Shown here in pieces: positions 1 through 14,508 of a stretch of 64,000 nucleotides of DNA (positions are counted from its first letter, which is position 1; each line of letters opens with the position of its first letter). The stretch lies in contig NZ_SSSR01000002.1 of the NCBI RefSeq assembly GCF_009469695.1, positions 248,001-312,000 on the forward strand. Direction: 5' to 3'. The translations under genes and the position numbers were made by a program. This DNA comes from Propionivibrio limicola (lineage in GTDB: Bacteria > Pseudomonadota > Gammaproteobacteria > Burkholderiales > Rhodocyclaceae). The notes below the pieces were generated by a model. The model saw only the letters and a program-made list of their open reading frames with translations. It had not been told where the DNA came from and did no database searches.

Positions 1-130
1 CTTGAGAAGCTGATTTGAGCGCCTAGAATTAGGTGCGGCGCCGGCTTATGACATGTCATAGGTTGGCGAGAAAATTCTTGCAGCCGTTCAGACGATCAGC
101 CGATAGCGGGCAAGGCTTACAGGGGGATGC

Positions 131-3265
<3,135 letters not shown>

Positions 3266-3334
3266 AAAGAGTGGGGGCGGTTTGGCGGGCTCCCGGCGTG
3301 TGAGAAAAGGCGTGCACCGAAGGTGGTAACGAGA

Positions 3335-4516
3335 ATGAACAAAGATGACCGCCCGCGTGTCCTGATCGTCGACGATTCGCTGAACAACGTCGAACTGCTC
3401 GGCAATATTCTCAGCGCCGACTACGTCGTCAGCTTCGCGTCGAACGGTTCGGAGGGGCTGGACCTCGCCATGCGTCTGCCGACCGATCTGGTGCTGCTCG
3501 ATATCGTCATGCCCGGTATCGATGGCTTCGAGGTTTGCCGTCGCCTCAAGGCCAACCCGGCGACGCGCGGCATTCCGGTGATTTTCCTGACCAGCCTCGA
3601 TAGCGCCGTCGACGAGGAACACGGGCTGTCGCTTGGGGCCGAGGATTTCATCCATAAACCGGTGTCGCCTCCGGTGGTGCTGGCGCGCGTGCGTACCCAC
3701 CTGTCGCTGGCCAAGGCCTCGCGCGAGCTGAAGCGTCACAACGAGCGGCTCGAGCAGATGGTCGCCGAGCGCACGCGCGAGATTCTGCGCCGCGACGAGC
3801 AACTGATTGCCGCGCAGACGGCGACCATCACCGCCTTCTGCGCGCTGGCCGAGGCGCGCGACAACGAGACCGGCAACCACATCCGCCGCACGCAGCACTA
3901 CGTGCGCGTACTGGCCGAGGAGTTGCGCTCGCATTCGCGTTTTCGGCCTTACCTGAACGACGAGGTCATCCAGCTGCTCTTCAAATCGGCGCCGCTGCAC
4001 GATGTCGGCAAGGTGGCGATTCCCGACGCCATCCTGCTCAAGCCGGGGCGTCTTACGGCCGAGGAGCGGAAGGTCATGGAACATCATTGCGTGGCCGGGC
4101 GCGATGCCATCGCCGCTGCCGCGCATCAGCTCGACGAGGGCGACAGCGCCTTCCTTTTTCATGCCGCCGAGATCGCCTACAACCACCACGAGCGCTGGGA
4201 CGGCAAGGGCTACCCGCGCGGCCTGGCCGGGGACGCGATCCCGGTCAGCGCCCGGCTGATGGCCGTGGCCGACGTCTACGATGCGCTGATTTCGCGCCGC
4301 ATCTACAAGGAGGCGTGTTCGCACGAGGCGTCGATGCGGATGATGCTTGCCGAGCGCGGTACGCACTTCGATCCCGACGTGATCGACGCGATGCTGGCGA
4401 TCAGCGAGGCGATGGATGCCATCGCGCGGCATTATCAGGATACGTCGCCCGGGCCGGCGATGCTCGCACGTGAAATGGAGCGGGCGGTGCTGATGGAGGG
4501 AGGGGGAAGAACGTGA
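3335..4516 (+). CDS. response regulator with HD-GYP phosphodiesterase domain
   Basis: A cytoplasmic regulator of 393 residues expected to degrade cyclic di-GMP when phosphorylated. The N-terminal receiver domain (about 8-125) has Asp56 in LLDIVMPGIDG. A coiled-coil linker (about 130-160) leads to an HD-GYP domain with the metal-binding His222-Asp223 pair in HDVGK and the signature HHERWDGKGYP at about 284-294. All catalytic residues I can check are present. I chose the ATG at 3335 because AAGGTGG lies eight bases upstream; a GTG four codons earlier (3323) is the alternative. It follows the hybrid kinase and is its likely phosphorelay output. The next gene overlaps its stop codon by four bases, indicating translational coupling. 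Confidence 0.93.
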   Translation: MNKDDRPRVLIVDDSLNNVELLGNILSADYVVSFASNGSEGLDLAMRLPTDLVLLDIVMPGIDGFEVCRRLKANPATRGIPVIFLTSLDSAVDEEHGLSLGAEDFIHKPVSPPVVLARVRTHLSLAKASRELKRHNERLEQMVAERTREILRRDEQLIAAQTATITAFCALAEARDNETGNHIRRTQHYVRVLAEELRSHSRFRPYLNDEVIQLLFKSAPLHDVGKVAIPDAILLKPGRLTAEERKVMEHHCVAGRDAIAAAAHQLDEGDSAFLFHAAEIAYNHHERWDGKGYPRGLAGDAIPVSARLMAVADVYDALISRRIYKEACSHEASMRMMLAERGTHFDPDVIDAMLAISEAMDAIARHYQDTSPGPAMLAREMERAVLMEGGGRT

Positions 4517-5235
4517 TTCGGGGAATCGGGTGTATTGGTGGACGTACCGCTCGCTGCGGGCTGCTGGCGCTGGCCATGTTGGCGGGCGCGGAGGCGGTAG
4601 CGCAGAGCGTGTATGTGACGCCGGGTGAGAGCGGTCCGGTCTTTTCCGACAAGCCGGGGGATGGCGCCAAGGAGGTTCCGCTCAAGCCGCTCAGCGTTGT
4701 GCCCGCCGTGAAGGCGCCCGCTTCTGGCCGCAGCACACAAAACGGAAGCGGGGGGGCTGATTCCGCGCCGACCGTTTCGTCAGGCGGCGGCCCGGCGGCG
4801 CAGTCCGGGTCGCGGGACGACGTTGCGGCCGAATCCTATCGCCGTTTTGCCATCGTCTTTCCCGAACAGAACGGAAGCGTCGTCGCCAATACGGCCGTCT
4901 TCGAGGTGCGCGTGGCTGTCGATCCGGCGCTGCAAGTCGACGAGGGGCATGCCTTTGTCGTTCGCGTGAATGGGCGTTGGGTGGAGCAGCGCTTCACCGC
5001 CACCGAATTCATGATTCCGCCGGAATTCTGGGGCGACGTGCTGCCGCCGCCCAATCAGCGGATGACGCTCGCGGCAAGCATCATTGACGCGGAAGGCCGG
5101 GTGCTCATGGACGCCGCTCCGGTGAACTTCTATCTGCGCCATGCCCGGCTGTGGCGTCCGCGCCCGATACCACCGATCGTCGTGCCGCCGCCATCGACGC
5201 CGCCGCGCCGGGGGATGGCGGCTCCGTCGAAGTGA
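4513..5235 (+). CDS. secreted proline-rich protein, DUF4124-like N-terminus
   Basis: A 240-residue protein starting with GTG inside the stop of the HD-GYP gene (GTGA overlap) behind an AGGGGGAAG ribosome site. Residues 1-30 look like a signal peptide ending near AEAVAQ, so it is probably periplasmic. The stretch after it (VYVTPGESGPVFSDKPGDGA) resembles the short DUF4124 motif in which a xYxSDxP-type core recurs. A low-complexity Ser/Gly linker follows, then a beta-rich domain of about 110 residues (VVANTAVFEVRVAVDPALQ) that looks like an immunoglobulin-type fold, and a Pro/Arg-rich tail. Function is unknown. Its coupling to a phosphorelay operon suggests an envelope role related to the sensor, which is inference. 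Confidence 0.8.
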   Translation: MIRGIGCIGGRTARCGLLALAMLAGAEAVAQSVYVTPGESGPVFSDKPGDGAKEVPLKPLSVVPAVKAPASGRSTQNGSGGADSAPTVSSGGGPAAQSGSRDDVAAESYRRFAIVFPEQNGSVVANTAVFEVRVAVDPALQVDEGHAFVVRVNGRWVEQRFTATEFMIPPEFWGDVLPPPNQRMTLAASIIDAEGRVLMDAAPVNFYLRHARLWRPRPIPPIVVPPPSTPPRRGMAAPSK

Positions 5236-5248
5236 GGAGCAGAGTCGG

Positions 5249-5809
5249 TCAGGCGAAGCCGGGCAAACGCGCCGAGAGCATCGGCGCCGGTGTCGGTTCG
5301 AGGCGGCCCTGAAACAGCGCTTCGATCACTGGTGGCTCCTGCCAGCGCTCGTTCATGAAGGTCAGACCGGCTTCCTCGACCAGCGTCCCCTGCCAGTAAT
5401 GCTGCGAAACCTCGTCGAGGGCGCTCAGGCTCAGGCTGTGCGGCAGACGCAGATAATCGAGCCAGCTCGCGTCGTGGAACGACACGGTGTAAGCGCCCTG
5501 GCTGTGCAGTTTGACGAGGTTTTTCTCCGCGACCCGACCCGGATGCTTGCGCTGGAACGTTTCGGCATCGACGCGCGTGGCGAACAGCAGCAGCGCATGC
5601 AAGCGGCTCGGAAAATCGCCGAACAGGCGTTGCCGGTAATACTCCAGATGGTATTCGGCAAAGTAGTTCTGCACGGTGCTGAACTGATCTTCGGGCAAGG
5701 CGGTGCCGAACGGGTTGCCGGTCAGGATGTCCCAGCCGGGCAGTGCGGCGTCGGGCGCGAGCCAGGCGTAGAGTTCAAGCGGGGCGGAGTCCTTGATCAG
5801 ATGATCCAT
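5249..5809 (-). CDS. uncharacterised protein encoded with FeoB-like transporter
   Basis: 186 residues with no signal peptide, membrane segment or Cys cluster. It starts at ATG 5809, six bases after the feoB-like stop, so the two are almost certainly co-transcribed and coupled. A longer open frame continues upstream but only shadows feoB. The sequence is aromatic and acidic near the N-terminus (LELYAWLAPDAALPGWDIL) and ends in a Pro/Ala-rich tail. I do not recognise the family. The position suggests an accessory protein for the transporter, comparable in role only to FeoC, which it does not resemble in sequence. Confidence 0.75.
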   Translation of the reverse strand: MDHLIKDSAPLELYAWLAPDAALPGWDILTGNPFGTALPEDQFSTVQNYFAEYHLEYYRQRLFGDFPSRLHALLLFATRVDAETFQRKHPGRVAEKNLVKLHSQGAYTVSFHDASWLDYLRLPHSLSLSALDEVSQHYWQGTLVEEAGLTFMNERWQEPPVIEALFQGRLEPTPAPMLSARLPGFA

Positions 5810-5814
5810 GGGGT

Positions 5815-7899
5815 TCAGGTCAGCGACCGGATGGCGTGCAGCAGTTCCATCACCAGCCGAACCGCGCCGGCGGCGAGCAGCGCGCTGACCAGCGAAACCA
5901 GCACCGAAAAGCCCGCCTCCTTGCGTCCGAGCGTCTTCACCATGACGGCAAACGTCGACAGGCAGGGCACGTAGAAGGTGAGGAAAATCAGGAAGGTGAA
6001 AATCTGTGTGTCGGAGAGTAGCGGCGCGATTTCGAGCGAATCGAGCGCCTGATAAATCATCAGCAACGACAGTTCCTTGCGCAGCACGCCGAACAGGATG
6101 GGCACGCCGAGGACGACCGGCAAGCCGAGCCACCAGGAGGTGATCGGCGTCAGCAGCATGTTGATGAAAGCGTCGGCGCCGAAGTGGCTGAGCAGCGCGA
6201 GCACGATGCTGCCGATGACGAGCAGTGGCGTGACGATGGTGACGATGTCGCTCGTGCGTTCCCAGGTCTTGCGCCAGACGCGGTTCCATTTCGGCAACGC
6301 GTAGGGCGGGATGCTCTGTACGAGACCCGGCGCGCTGTCGGCGTAGCGGCGGGCGAGGAGCTTGCCGAGCACGGCGATGGCGGTCAGCGTCAGCGCGAAG
6401 ATGGCGAACACGCCGAGGCCGCCGAGATACTTGCCGCCGATGGCGAGAATGATGGCCGAACGCGCCGAGCACGGGACGAAGGTAATCAGGATGGCGGCGA
6501 TCGTGCGCTCGCGCCGCGAGCCGGTCATGGCGGCGGCCGAAATCGCTGGCACGTTGCAGCCGAGCCCGATCAGGAACGGCACGGCAACGCCGCCGTGCAG
6601 CCCGAGGTAGTGAAAGCCGCGGTCGACGACGAAAGCGACACGGTGCATGACACCGGACTCTTCGAGCACCACGAGCAGCAGCACGAGCGGCAGCATGTAC
6701 GGAATGACGATGCCGACGAGGCCGGTCAGCCCTTCCGCCACGGCGCGGCCGACGACTTCGAGCGTCGACGCCGGCTGCCATTCCTGAATGTGCGCCATCA
6801 AACGGGCCGAGGTGAGGCCGTCGAGAAAGGCGCTCATCTCGAACACCATGAAGAGAACGAGCGCGAATACGAGCAGCGTTCCGACCAGGCCCCAGCGCGG
6901 ATGCAGAAAGATCCCGTCAAGCCAGTGCCGCCAGCCAGTCTTTGGCCCGATGCCGTGCGGCCGGGTGACGGCCTCGTGCAGCAGCGCGGCGCGGTGATGG
7001 CGGTCGGCGTGCAGTTCCTCCTCCAGCAGGCGCGGCAACGTCTTTTCAGCGGTGGCGCGCGCTGCGGCGATCTCGGACAGGAGTTCGGGAAAGCGCGTGC
7101 CGACGATGTCCAGAAAATAATCGTCATTCACCGCCAGTTGCTGCACGAGCAGTGTGCGCGGCACGCCGAAGCCGGCTTCGATCTCAGGGCGGGCAGCGAT
7201 GGCGCGGAGCGCGTGCAGGCTCTCGTCGATGTGGCGGGCGGGCGGCTGCGGCAACGGGCAAGCATCGGCGCGGACGGCATCGGTCACCGCTTCGAAAAGG
7301 GCCGACAGCCCCTTGCCCATGTGCGCGATGGTCGGAACGACGCGCACGCCGAGCCGTTCTTCAAGGACCGGCACATTGATGAACAGCCCCTTGCGGCGTG
7401 CCTCGTCGATGCGGTTGAGCGCGATGACGAGCGGGCGACCGAGCAGGCTCAGTTCGAGGGTCAATTCCAGATCCTGCTCCAGCGTCGTCGCGTCGACGAC
7501 CTGCACCAGCACATCCGGCGCCGCAAATTCCGGTCCGGCCTCGGTTCCCTCCGGCGGCAGGGCGAAGGGCCAGTCGCTGCCCCACAGGATGTACATCAGC
7601 AGCGCCCGGTCATGCGCGCTCAGGTGGTGCAGCGAATCCATCGCCGGCAGGTCGACGAGCGTGATCTGGTCGAGGCCGACATTGACCACGCATTCCAGAT
7701 AACCTTCCCCCTCGCCGGCGAAGCCGGCCAGCCGTTCCTGGTGCACCGCCGGACTGGCGGCACTCGTGAAAATGGTCGTCTTGCCGACGCCGTAGCGACC
7801 AACGAGCGCCACCCGCGGACGCCGGCTGCCGCGCAGCAGCGGGCCGCGCAAGGGGATGGTTGTAACGGCGGTCGCGGTCGGTTTTCCGGCAAAGATCAT
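5815..7899 (-). CDS. feoB: FeoB-like ferrous iron transporter with atypical G domain
   Basis: 694 residues combining an N-terminal GTPase domain with a polytopic membrane domain of the Feo and nucleoside-recognition (Gate) type, so probable Fe(II) uptake across the inner membrane. The P-loop GRYGVGKTT is at 34-42. The usual G3 motif DLPG reads DLPA (in LVDLPAMDS), and the G4 region reads NRID rather than NMMD. The helical insert follows, then about eight membrane segments containing Gate repeats (VPFLIGLGCNVPAISAAA, FVPCSARSAIILAIGGKYL and YVPCLSTFAVMVKTL). The conserved GCNVPA and PC motifs are those of FeoB channels. No feoA lies beside it. A substrate other than iron cannot be excluded given the altered G3. 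Confidence 0.85.
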   Translation of the reverse strand: MIFAGKPTATAVTTIPLRGPLLRGSRRPRVALVGRYGVGKTTIFTSAASPAVHQERLAGFAGEGEGYLECVVNVGLDQITLVDLPAMDSLHHLSAHDRALLMYILWGSDWPFALPPEGTEAGPEFAAPDVLVQVVDATTLEQDLELTLELSLLGRPLVIALNRIDEARRKGLFINVPVLEERLGVRVVPTIAHMGKGLSALFEAVTDAVRADACPLPQPPARHIDESLHALRAIAARPEIEAGFGVPRTLLVQQLAVNDDYFLDIVGTRFPELLSEIAAARATAEKTLPRLLEEELHADRHHRAALLHEAVTRPHGIGPKTGWRHWLDGIFLHPRWGLVGTLLVFALVLFMVFEMSAFLDGLTSARLMAHIQEWQPASTLEVVGRAVAEGLTGLVGIVIPYMLPLVLLLVVLEESGVMHRVAFVVDRGFHYLGLHGGVAVPFLIGLGCNVPAISAAAMTGSRRERTIAAILITFVPCSARSAIILAIGGKYLGGLGVFAIFALTLTAIAVLGKLLARRYADSAPGLVQSIPPYALPKWNRVWRKTWERTSDIVTIVTPLLVIGSIVLALLSHFGADAFINMLLTPITSWWLGLPVVLGVPILFGVLRKELSLLMIYQALDSLEIAPLLSDTQIFTFLIFLTFYVPCLSTFAVMVKTLGRKEAGFSVLVSLVSALLAAGAVRLVMELLHAIRSLT

Positions 7900-8067
7900 T
7901 GGGCTACCTGATAGTTCTTGTGATGGGAGAGGCGCCGTCGCCGGGCAGGGCGCGGCGGCGTGCCGTCACGGTGATAAACTCCGGCTTCCCCGATCAGGGG
8001 AAATTTACCATCAAATGCGAATCAACCGCACGCATCAGCGTCGCGAATCAAACGGAAAGCCCGCCTC

Positions 8068-8916
8068 TTGCCAGCCTCCGATCGTTCTACAACTTCCTTT
8101 TGCTGCCGTCCATTGATCCGGGCGCTGTTCGTGTCGCTGCTGCTGCACGCGGTGCTGTTGCTGGGCGTTGGCGTGACGATCCTGCTTCCGATCCAGTTCG
8201 AAGCGCCAGCGGCGATCAGCGTCAGGATGGGGGCGGCCGGCGTTACCGGACGTGGAGCGCCTGCGGCGGGCCGGGGTGCGCCGCCAGAGACCGCTTCGCG
8301 GACGCCAGCGCCAGCGCCTAGCCGATCTCGGGTCAGCGAGAAAAAACCGGTGCTGACGACGAAGCCGCCGGAAAGCGCAGCGCGTGTCGCGACGGAAAGT
8401 GTGGAACCGGTCACGCGTCCTGTCAGCCTGGGGGCGGCGGAGGAGGCGGTCGGGGAAAAATCGGCGAACGTGCCGGTGCATGAAGCTGGCAAGGTCAGTG
8501 GCGCAAATGCCCGAAATCCGGCCGGCGAGAGCCATGGCGTCGCGGCCGGCGGAAACGCAGGAAAGGAGGCGGACGGAGGAAGTCCGGCAGCAGGCGCGGC
8601 CAGCGACGGCGTGCGCGCCGACGACGTGCGTCACTACAAGATCGCGCTGGCCACAGCGGCGCGGCGCTTCAAGCGCTACCCGCCGTTGGCGCGCGAACGC
8701 GGTTGGGAGGGTACGGCCCAGGTGGGGCTGGATATCCGCGCCAACGCGTCGCCCGAAGCCGTGTTGCTGCAGTCGAGCGGCCATGCGCTGCTCGATGAGC
8801 AGGCGGTGAACATGCTGACGCAGGCCGCCCGCGCCATTCCCCTGCCGCCGAGACTCAGGGCGCGCAATTTCCGCATTGAGTTGCCGGTCAGGTTCAGTCT
8901 GGACGAGTCATTCTGA
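8068..8916 (+). CDS. TonB-like energy transducer
   Basis: A 282-residue protein with one N-terminal membrane anchor (about 17-39), a long Pro/Ala/Gly/Glu-rich periplasmic spacer (about 50-185) and a C-terminal TonB-type domain (about 190-275). The C-terminus contains the signature YPPLARERGWEGTAQVGLDI and ends in a beta strand that would contact TonB boxes of outer-membrane receptors. TTG is used as start, chosen because GGAAAG lies eight bases upstream and no better start precedes the anchor. It is transcribed away from the feoB-like gene across a 168-base gap, consistent with joint iron control, although I see no convincing Fur box. ExbB and ExbD genes lie about 35 kb away, not beside it. 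Confidence 0.85.
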   Translation: MPASDRSTTSFCCRPLIRALFVSLLLHAVLLLGVGVTILLPIQFEAPAAISVRMGAAGVTGRGAPAAGRGAPPETASRTPAPAPSRSRVSEKKPVLTTKPPESAARVATESVEPVTRPVSLGAAEEAVGEKSANVPVHEAGKVSGANARNPAGESHGVAAGGNAGKEADGGSPAAGAASDGVRADDVRHYKIALATAARRFKRYPPLARERGWEGTAQVGLDIRANASPEAVLLQSSGHALLDEQAVNMLTQAARAIPLPPRLRARNFRIELPVRFSLDESF

Positions 8917-8920
8917 ATCT

Positions 8921-9025
8921 TTCACCACAGAGACACAGAGTTTGCGCGGAGAGAAGCGGGAGAAGCGAAGCAAAATAGATCGTTTTTCTCTGCGTAATCT
9001 TTGTGCCTCGGTGTCTCTGTGGTGG
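8921..9025. repeat. long intergenic inverted repeat, family A
   Basis: The outer arms CACCACAGAGACAC (8923-8936) and GTGTCTCTGTGGTG (9011-9024) are perfect complements. The inner parts pair imperfectly (GGAGAGAA around 8948-8955 with TTTCTCTG around 8985-8992). It fills the gap between the TonB-like gene and the DUF4186 gene. Similar CACCACAGAG-type dyads are known as dispersed intergenic repeats in several proteobacteria. No open frame or transposase accompanies it. Confidence 0.85.
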
Positions 9026-9080
9026 ATTTTGTTTTCATGCGATTGCCCTGAGCGGTCAATTTGTCTGGCAAGTGGGATGT

Positions 9081-9482
9081 TTAGAAAAGCGAAGGCTGCG
9101 CGGCGGCGTCTGGCTGTGCCGCAGGGATTGGCATGGCCTGGGCATCGAGCCAGCGCATGATGGCGGCCACGACGTGCGCTTGCTCTTCGGGCGTTAGCGC
9201 ATGGCCGGCGGGTATATCGTGCCATTTCGCCAGGCAGCCCCGGCAGCACGTCGCCGTGGCATGTTGGGCGATGAACACTGGGTGCCCGCGGAATGGTGTT
9301 TGCCGGCCGTCATTTTTTGGCTCCGCCGGCGCGAGTCGTTGCGCGACAAAAGCCCGTGCATGTTCCATGACCATTTCGCGTTCCTTGGCGATGAAATAGG
9401 CGCGTTCCTTCCGCTTCAGCGAGAAGCTTTGGCGGAAGCGGGATTGGGGCAGCGCGGCGAACAGCTCGTCAAGGTCGCGCAT
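9081..9482 (-). CDS. DUF4186 family protein
   Basis: A soluble protein of 133 residues. The central part, with FIAQHATATCCRGCLAKWH and the preceding RFRQSFSL segment, matches my memory of DUF4186, whose members are small proteins of unknown function with a conserved Cys-x-x-Cys. Here the Cys residues form a CCRGC cluster, possibly a metal site. I chose ATG 9482; TTG 9491 three codons earlier is equally possible because neither has a clear ribosome site. It follows the DUF1015 gene by 22 bases on the same strand and is probably co-transcribed. The C-terminal 25 residues are Ala/Pro/Gln-rich and probably disordered. Confidence 0.8.
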   Translation of the reverse strand: MRDLDELFAALPQSRFRQSFSLKRKERAYFIAKEREMVMEHARAFVAQRLAPAEPKNDGRQTPFRGHPVFIAQHATATCCRGCLAKWHDIPAGHALTPEEQAHVVAAIMRWLDAQAMPIPAAQPDAAAQPSLF

Positions 9483-9504
9483 ATCAATCAACGAATGCGA
9501 ATAC

Positions 9505-10746
9505 TCAGTCGAGTACGTGCGAGACCAGCCCGTCGGCGAGCTTCGGTTCGAACCACGTCGATTTCGGGGGCATGACTTCGCCGGCGTCGGCGACCGACAT
9601 CAATTCGGAAAGCTGCGTCGGGTGCATGGCGAAGGCGACGGCCATTTCACCACTGTTGACGCGGCGTTCGAGTTCGCCCAGGCCGCGAATGCCGCCGACG
9701 AAATCGATACGCGTGTCGCGCCGCAGGTCGGCGATGCCGAGGATCGGGCCGAGGATTTGTTCGGAAAGCATCGACACGTCGAGACGGCGCACCGGGTCGG
9801 CGACCGGCACGAGTTCCGGCCTGACGGCGAGGTGGTACCAGCGGCCGGCGAGGTACATGCCGCAGACGCCGGTCCGCTCCGGATGCACGGGCCTGTCCGC
9901 TGGCGTGACCGTGTAGCGTTCGGCGACGGCCTTCAGGAAGGCGTCGGGCGACAATCCGTTGAGATCGCGCACGACGCGGTTGTAGTCGAGAATGCGCATC
10001 TGGCGGGCCGGGAAGATGACCGACAGAAAGTATTCGGCAGAATCGGGCGCTCCCTTGCCACGGCGTGCGGCGGCGACGCGCGAGGCGGCGGCCGAGCGGT
10101 GATGGCCGTCGGCGATGTAGAGGTTGGGCATGGCGTCGATGACGGCGCTGATACGAACGATGGCCGTCTCGTCGTCGATCAGCCAGACGGTATGGCGGAT
10201 GCCGTCCTCGGCGGTGATATCGGCAATCGGCGTGCCGGTCGTGGCAGCGGCGACGAGCCGTTCGGCCTCATCCGAATCCGGGTGGGCGAGCAGTACCGGG
10301 CCGGTCTGGGCGTTCAAGGCCTCGATCTGGCGCACGCGGTCGTCTTCCTTGTCCGGGCGGGTGAATTCGTGCTTGCGGATGCGGTTGCTGTCGTAGTCGG
10401 CGACCGAGGCGGCGGCGATCAGTCCGGTCTGCGTATGTTCGCCCATGATGAGGCGGTAGGCGTAGTAGCAGGGCTTGGCGTCGCGGAAGAGGATGCCGGC
10501 GTCGATCAGCTTCTTCAGGTTCTCGGCCGACTTGGCATAGACCGCCGGCGCGTAGTGGTCGACATCCGGTGGCAGGTCGATCTCGGCCTTGGAAATGTGC
10601 AGGAACGAATACGGCTTGCCAGCGGCACGCTCGCGCGCTTCCTCGCTGGAGAGCACGTCATAGGGCGGTGCGGCGACGGCGGTGGCGTATTCGCTGCGCG
10701 GACGCAGACCGGTGAAGGGGCGGATCAGCGGGCGGGGCGAGGTCAT
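9505..10746 (-). CDS. DUF1015 family protein
   Basis: A cytoplasmic protein of 413 residues matching the DUF1015 family along its whole length: IRPFTGLRP and APPYDVLS near the N-terminus, HEFTRPDKEDDR in the middle and the signature IADGHHRSAAA at about 210-220. The GHHR motif recalls the ParB/sulfiredoxin/serine-kinase fold, so nucleotide-dependent phosphotransfer is possible; that link is inference. Members are often found near amino-acid metabolism genes, but here it stands upstream of a DUF4186 gene. The start has a good AAGGAGAG site seven bases upstream, and the promoter region contains a long inverted repeat. Confidence 0.88.
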   Translation of the reverse strand: MTSPRPLIRPFTGLRPRSEYATAVAAPPYDVLSSEEARERAAGKPYSFLHISKAEIDLPPDVDHYAPAVYAKSAENLKKLIDAGILFRDAKPCYYAYRLIMGEHTQTGLIAAASVADYDSNRIRKHEFTRPDKEDDRVRQIEALNAQTGPVLLAHPDSDEAERLVAAATTGTPIADITAEDGIRHTVWLIDDETAIVRISAVIDAMPNLYIADGHHRSAAASRVAAARRGKGAPDSAEYFLSVIFPARQMRILDYNRVVRDLNGLSPDAFLKAVAERYTVTPADRPVHPERTGVCGMYLAGRWYHLAVRPELVPVADPVRRLDVSMLSEQILGPILGIADLRRDTRIDFVGGIRGLGELERRVNSGEMAVAFAMHPTQLSELMSVADAGEVMPPKSTWFEPKLADGLVSHVLD

Positions 10747-10801
10747 CTTGGCTCTCCTTGAAAGGTCCGGGGAAAATTAAAAGCGAAACGCCAAGAAAAA
10801 G

Positions 10802-10895
10802 CGAACCACCAAGACGCCAAGATCACCAAGAGGCACCAAGAAAAACCTCTCGAATTTCTTGGTGTTACTTTGTGCCCTTGGAGTCTTGGTGGTTT
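10802..10895. repeat. long intergenic inverted repeat, family B
   Basis: The outer arms AACCACCAAGACGCCAAG (from about 10805) and CTTGGAGTCTTGGTGGTT (ending about 10894) are complementary except for one mismatch. An inner pair, CACCAAGAAA and TTTCTTGGTG, is perfect. It lies between mfd and the DUF1015 gene, both leftward, so it is downstream of mfd and may shape its 3' end. The consensus differs from the repeat at 8921-9025, though the overall architecture is alike. Confidence 0.85.
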
Positions 10896-10913
10896 GCATT
10901 TTCGATTTTCAAA

Positions 10914-14375
<3,462 letters not shown>

Positions 14376-14404
14376 GGTCGGGAGGCTTGGCGGTCAAAGA
14401 TTAA

Positions 14405-14445
14405 AACCGCATTCAACGCAGAGTTCCTCTGCATCGAATGCGGTT
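14405..14445 (-). terminator. probable terminator after GGDEF-hemerythrin gene
   Basis: The arms AACCGCATTC (14405-14414) and GAATGCGGTT (14436-14445) enclose a second perfect stem, GCAGAG/CTCTGC. On the minus strand the structure is followed by TTTTAATCTTT. It sits between the stop of the GGDEF gene and mfd, so it probably ends the former. Confidence 0.7.
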
Positions 14446-14508
14446 AAAACAAGGTTTCCGGGATTATAGTCCTCGCATCCGTCGCAGGGCTTGTCGCCCG
14501 GCCACCAG

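Noticed and set aside
6184-7911. 575-codon plus-strand frame opposite the feoB-like gene
   Set aside because: Arg/Glu/His-rich shadow of the FeoB membrane protein.
7900-8067. Fur box between the feoB-like gene and the TonB-like gene
   Set aside because: The AT-rich patches do not resemble GATAATGATAATCATTATC closely enough to call an operator.
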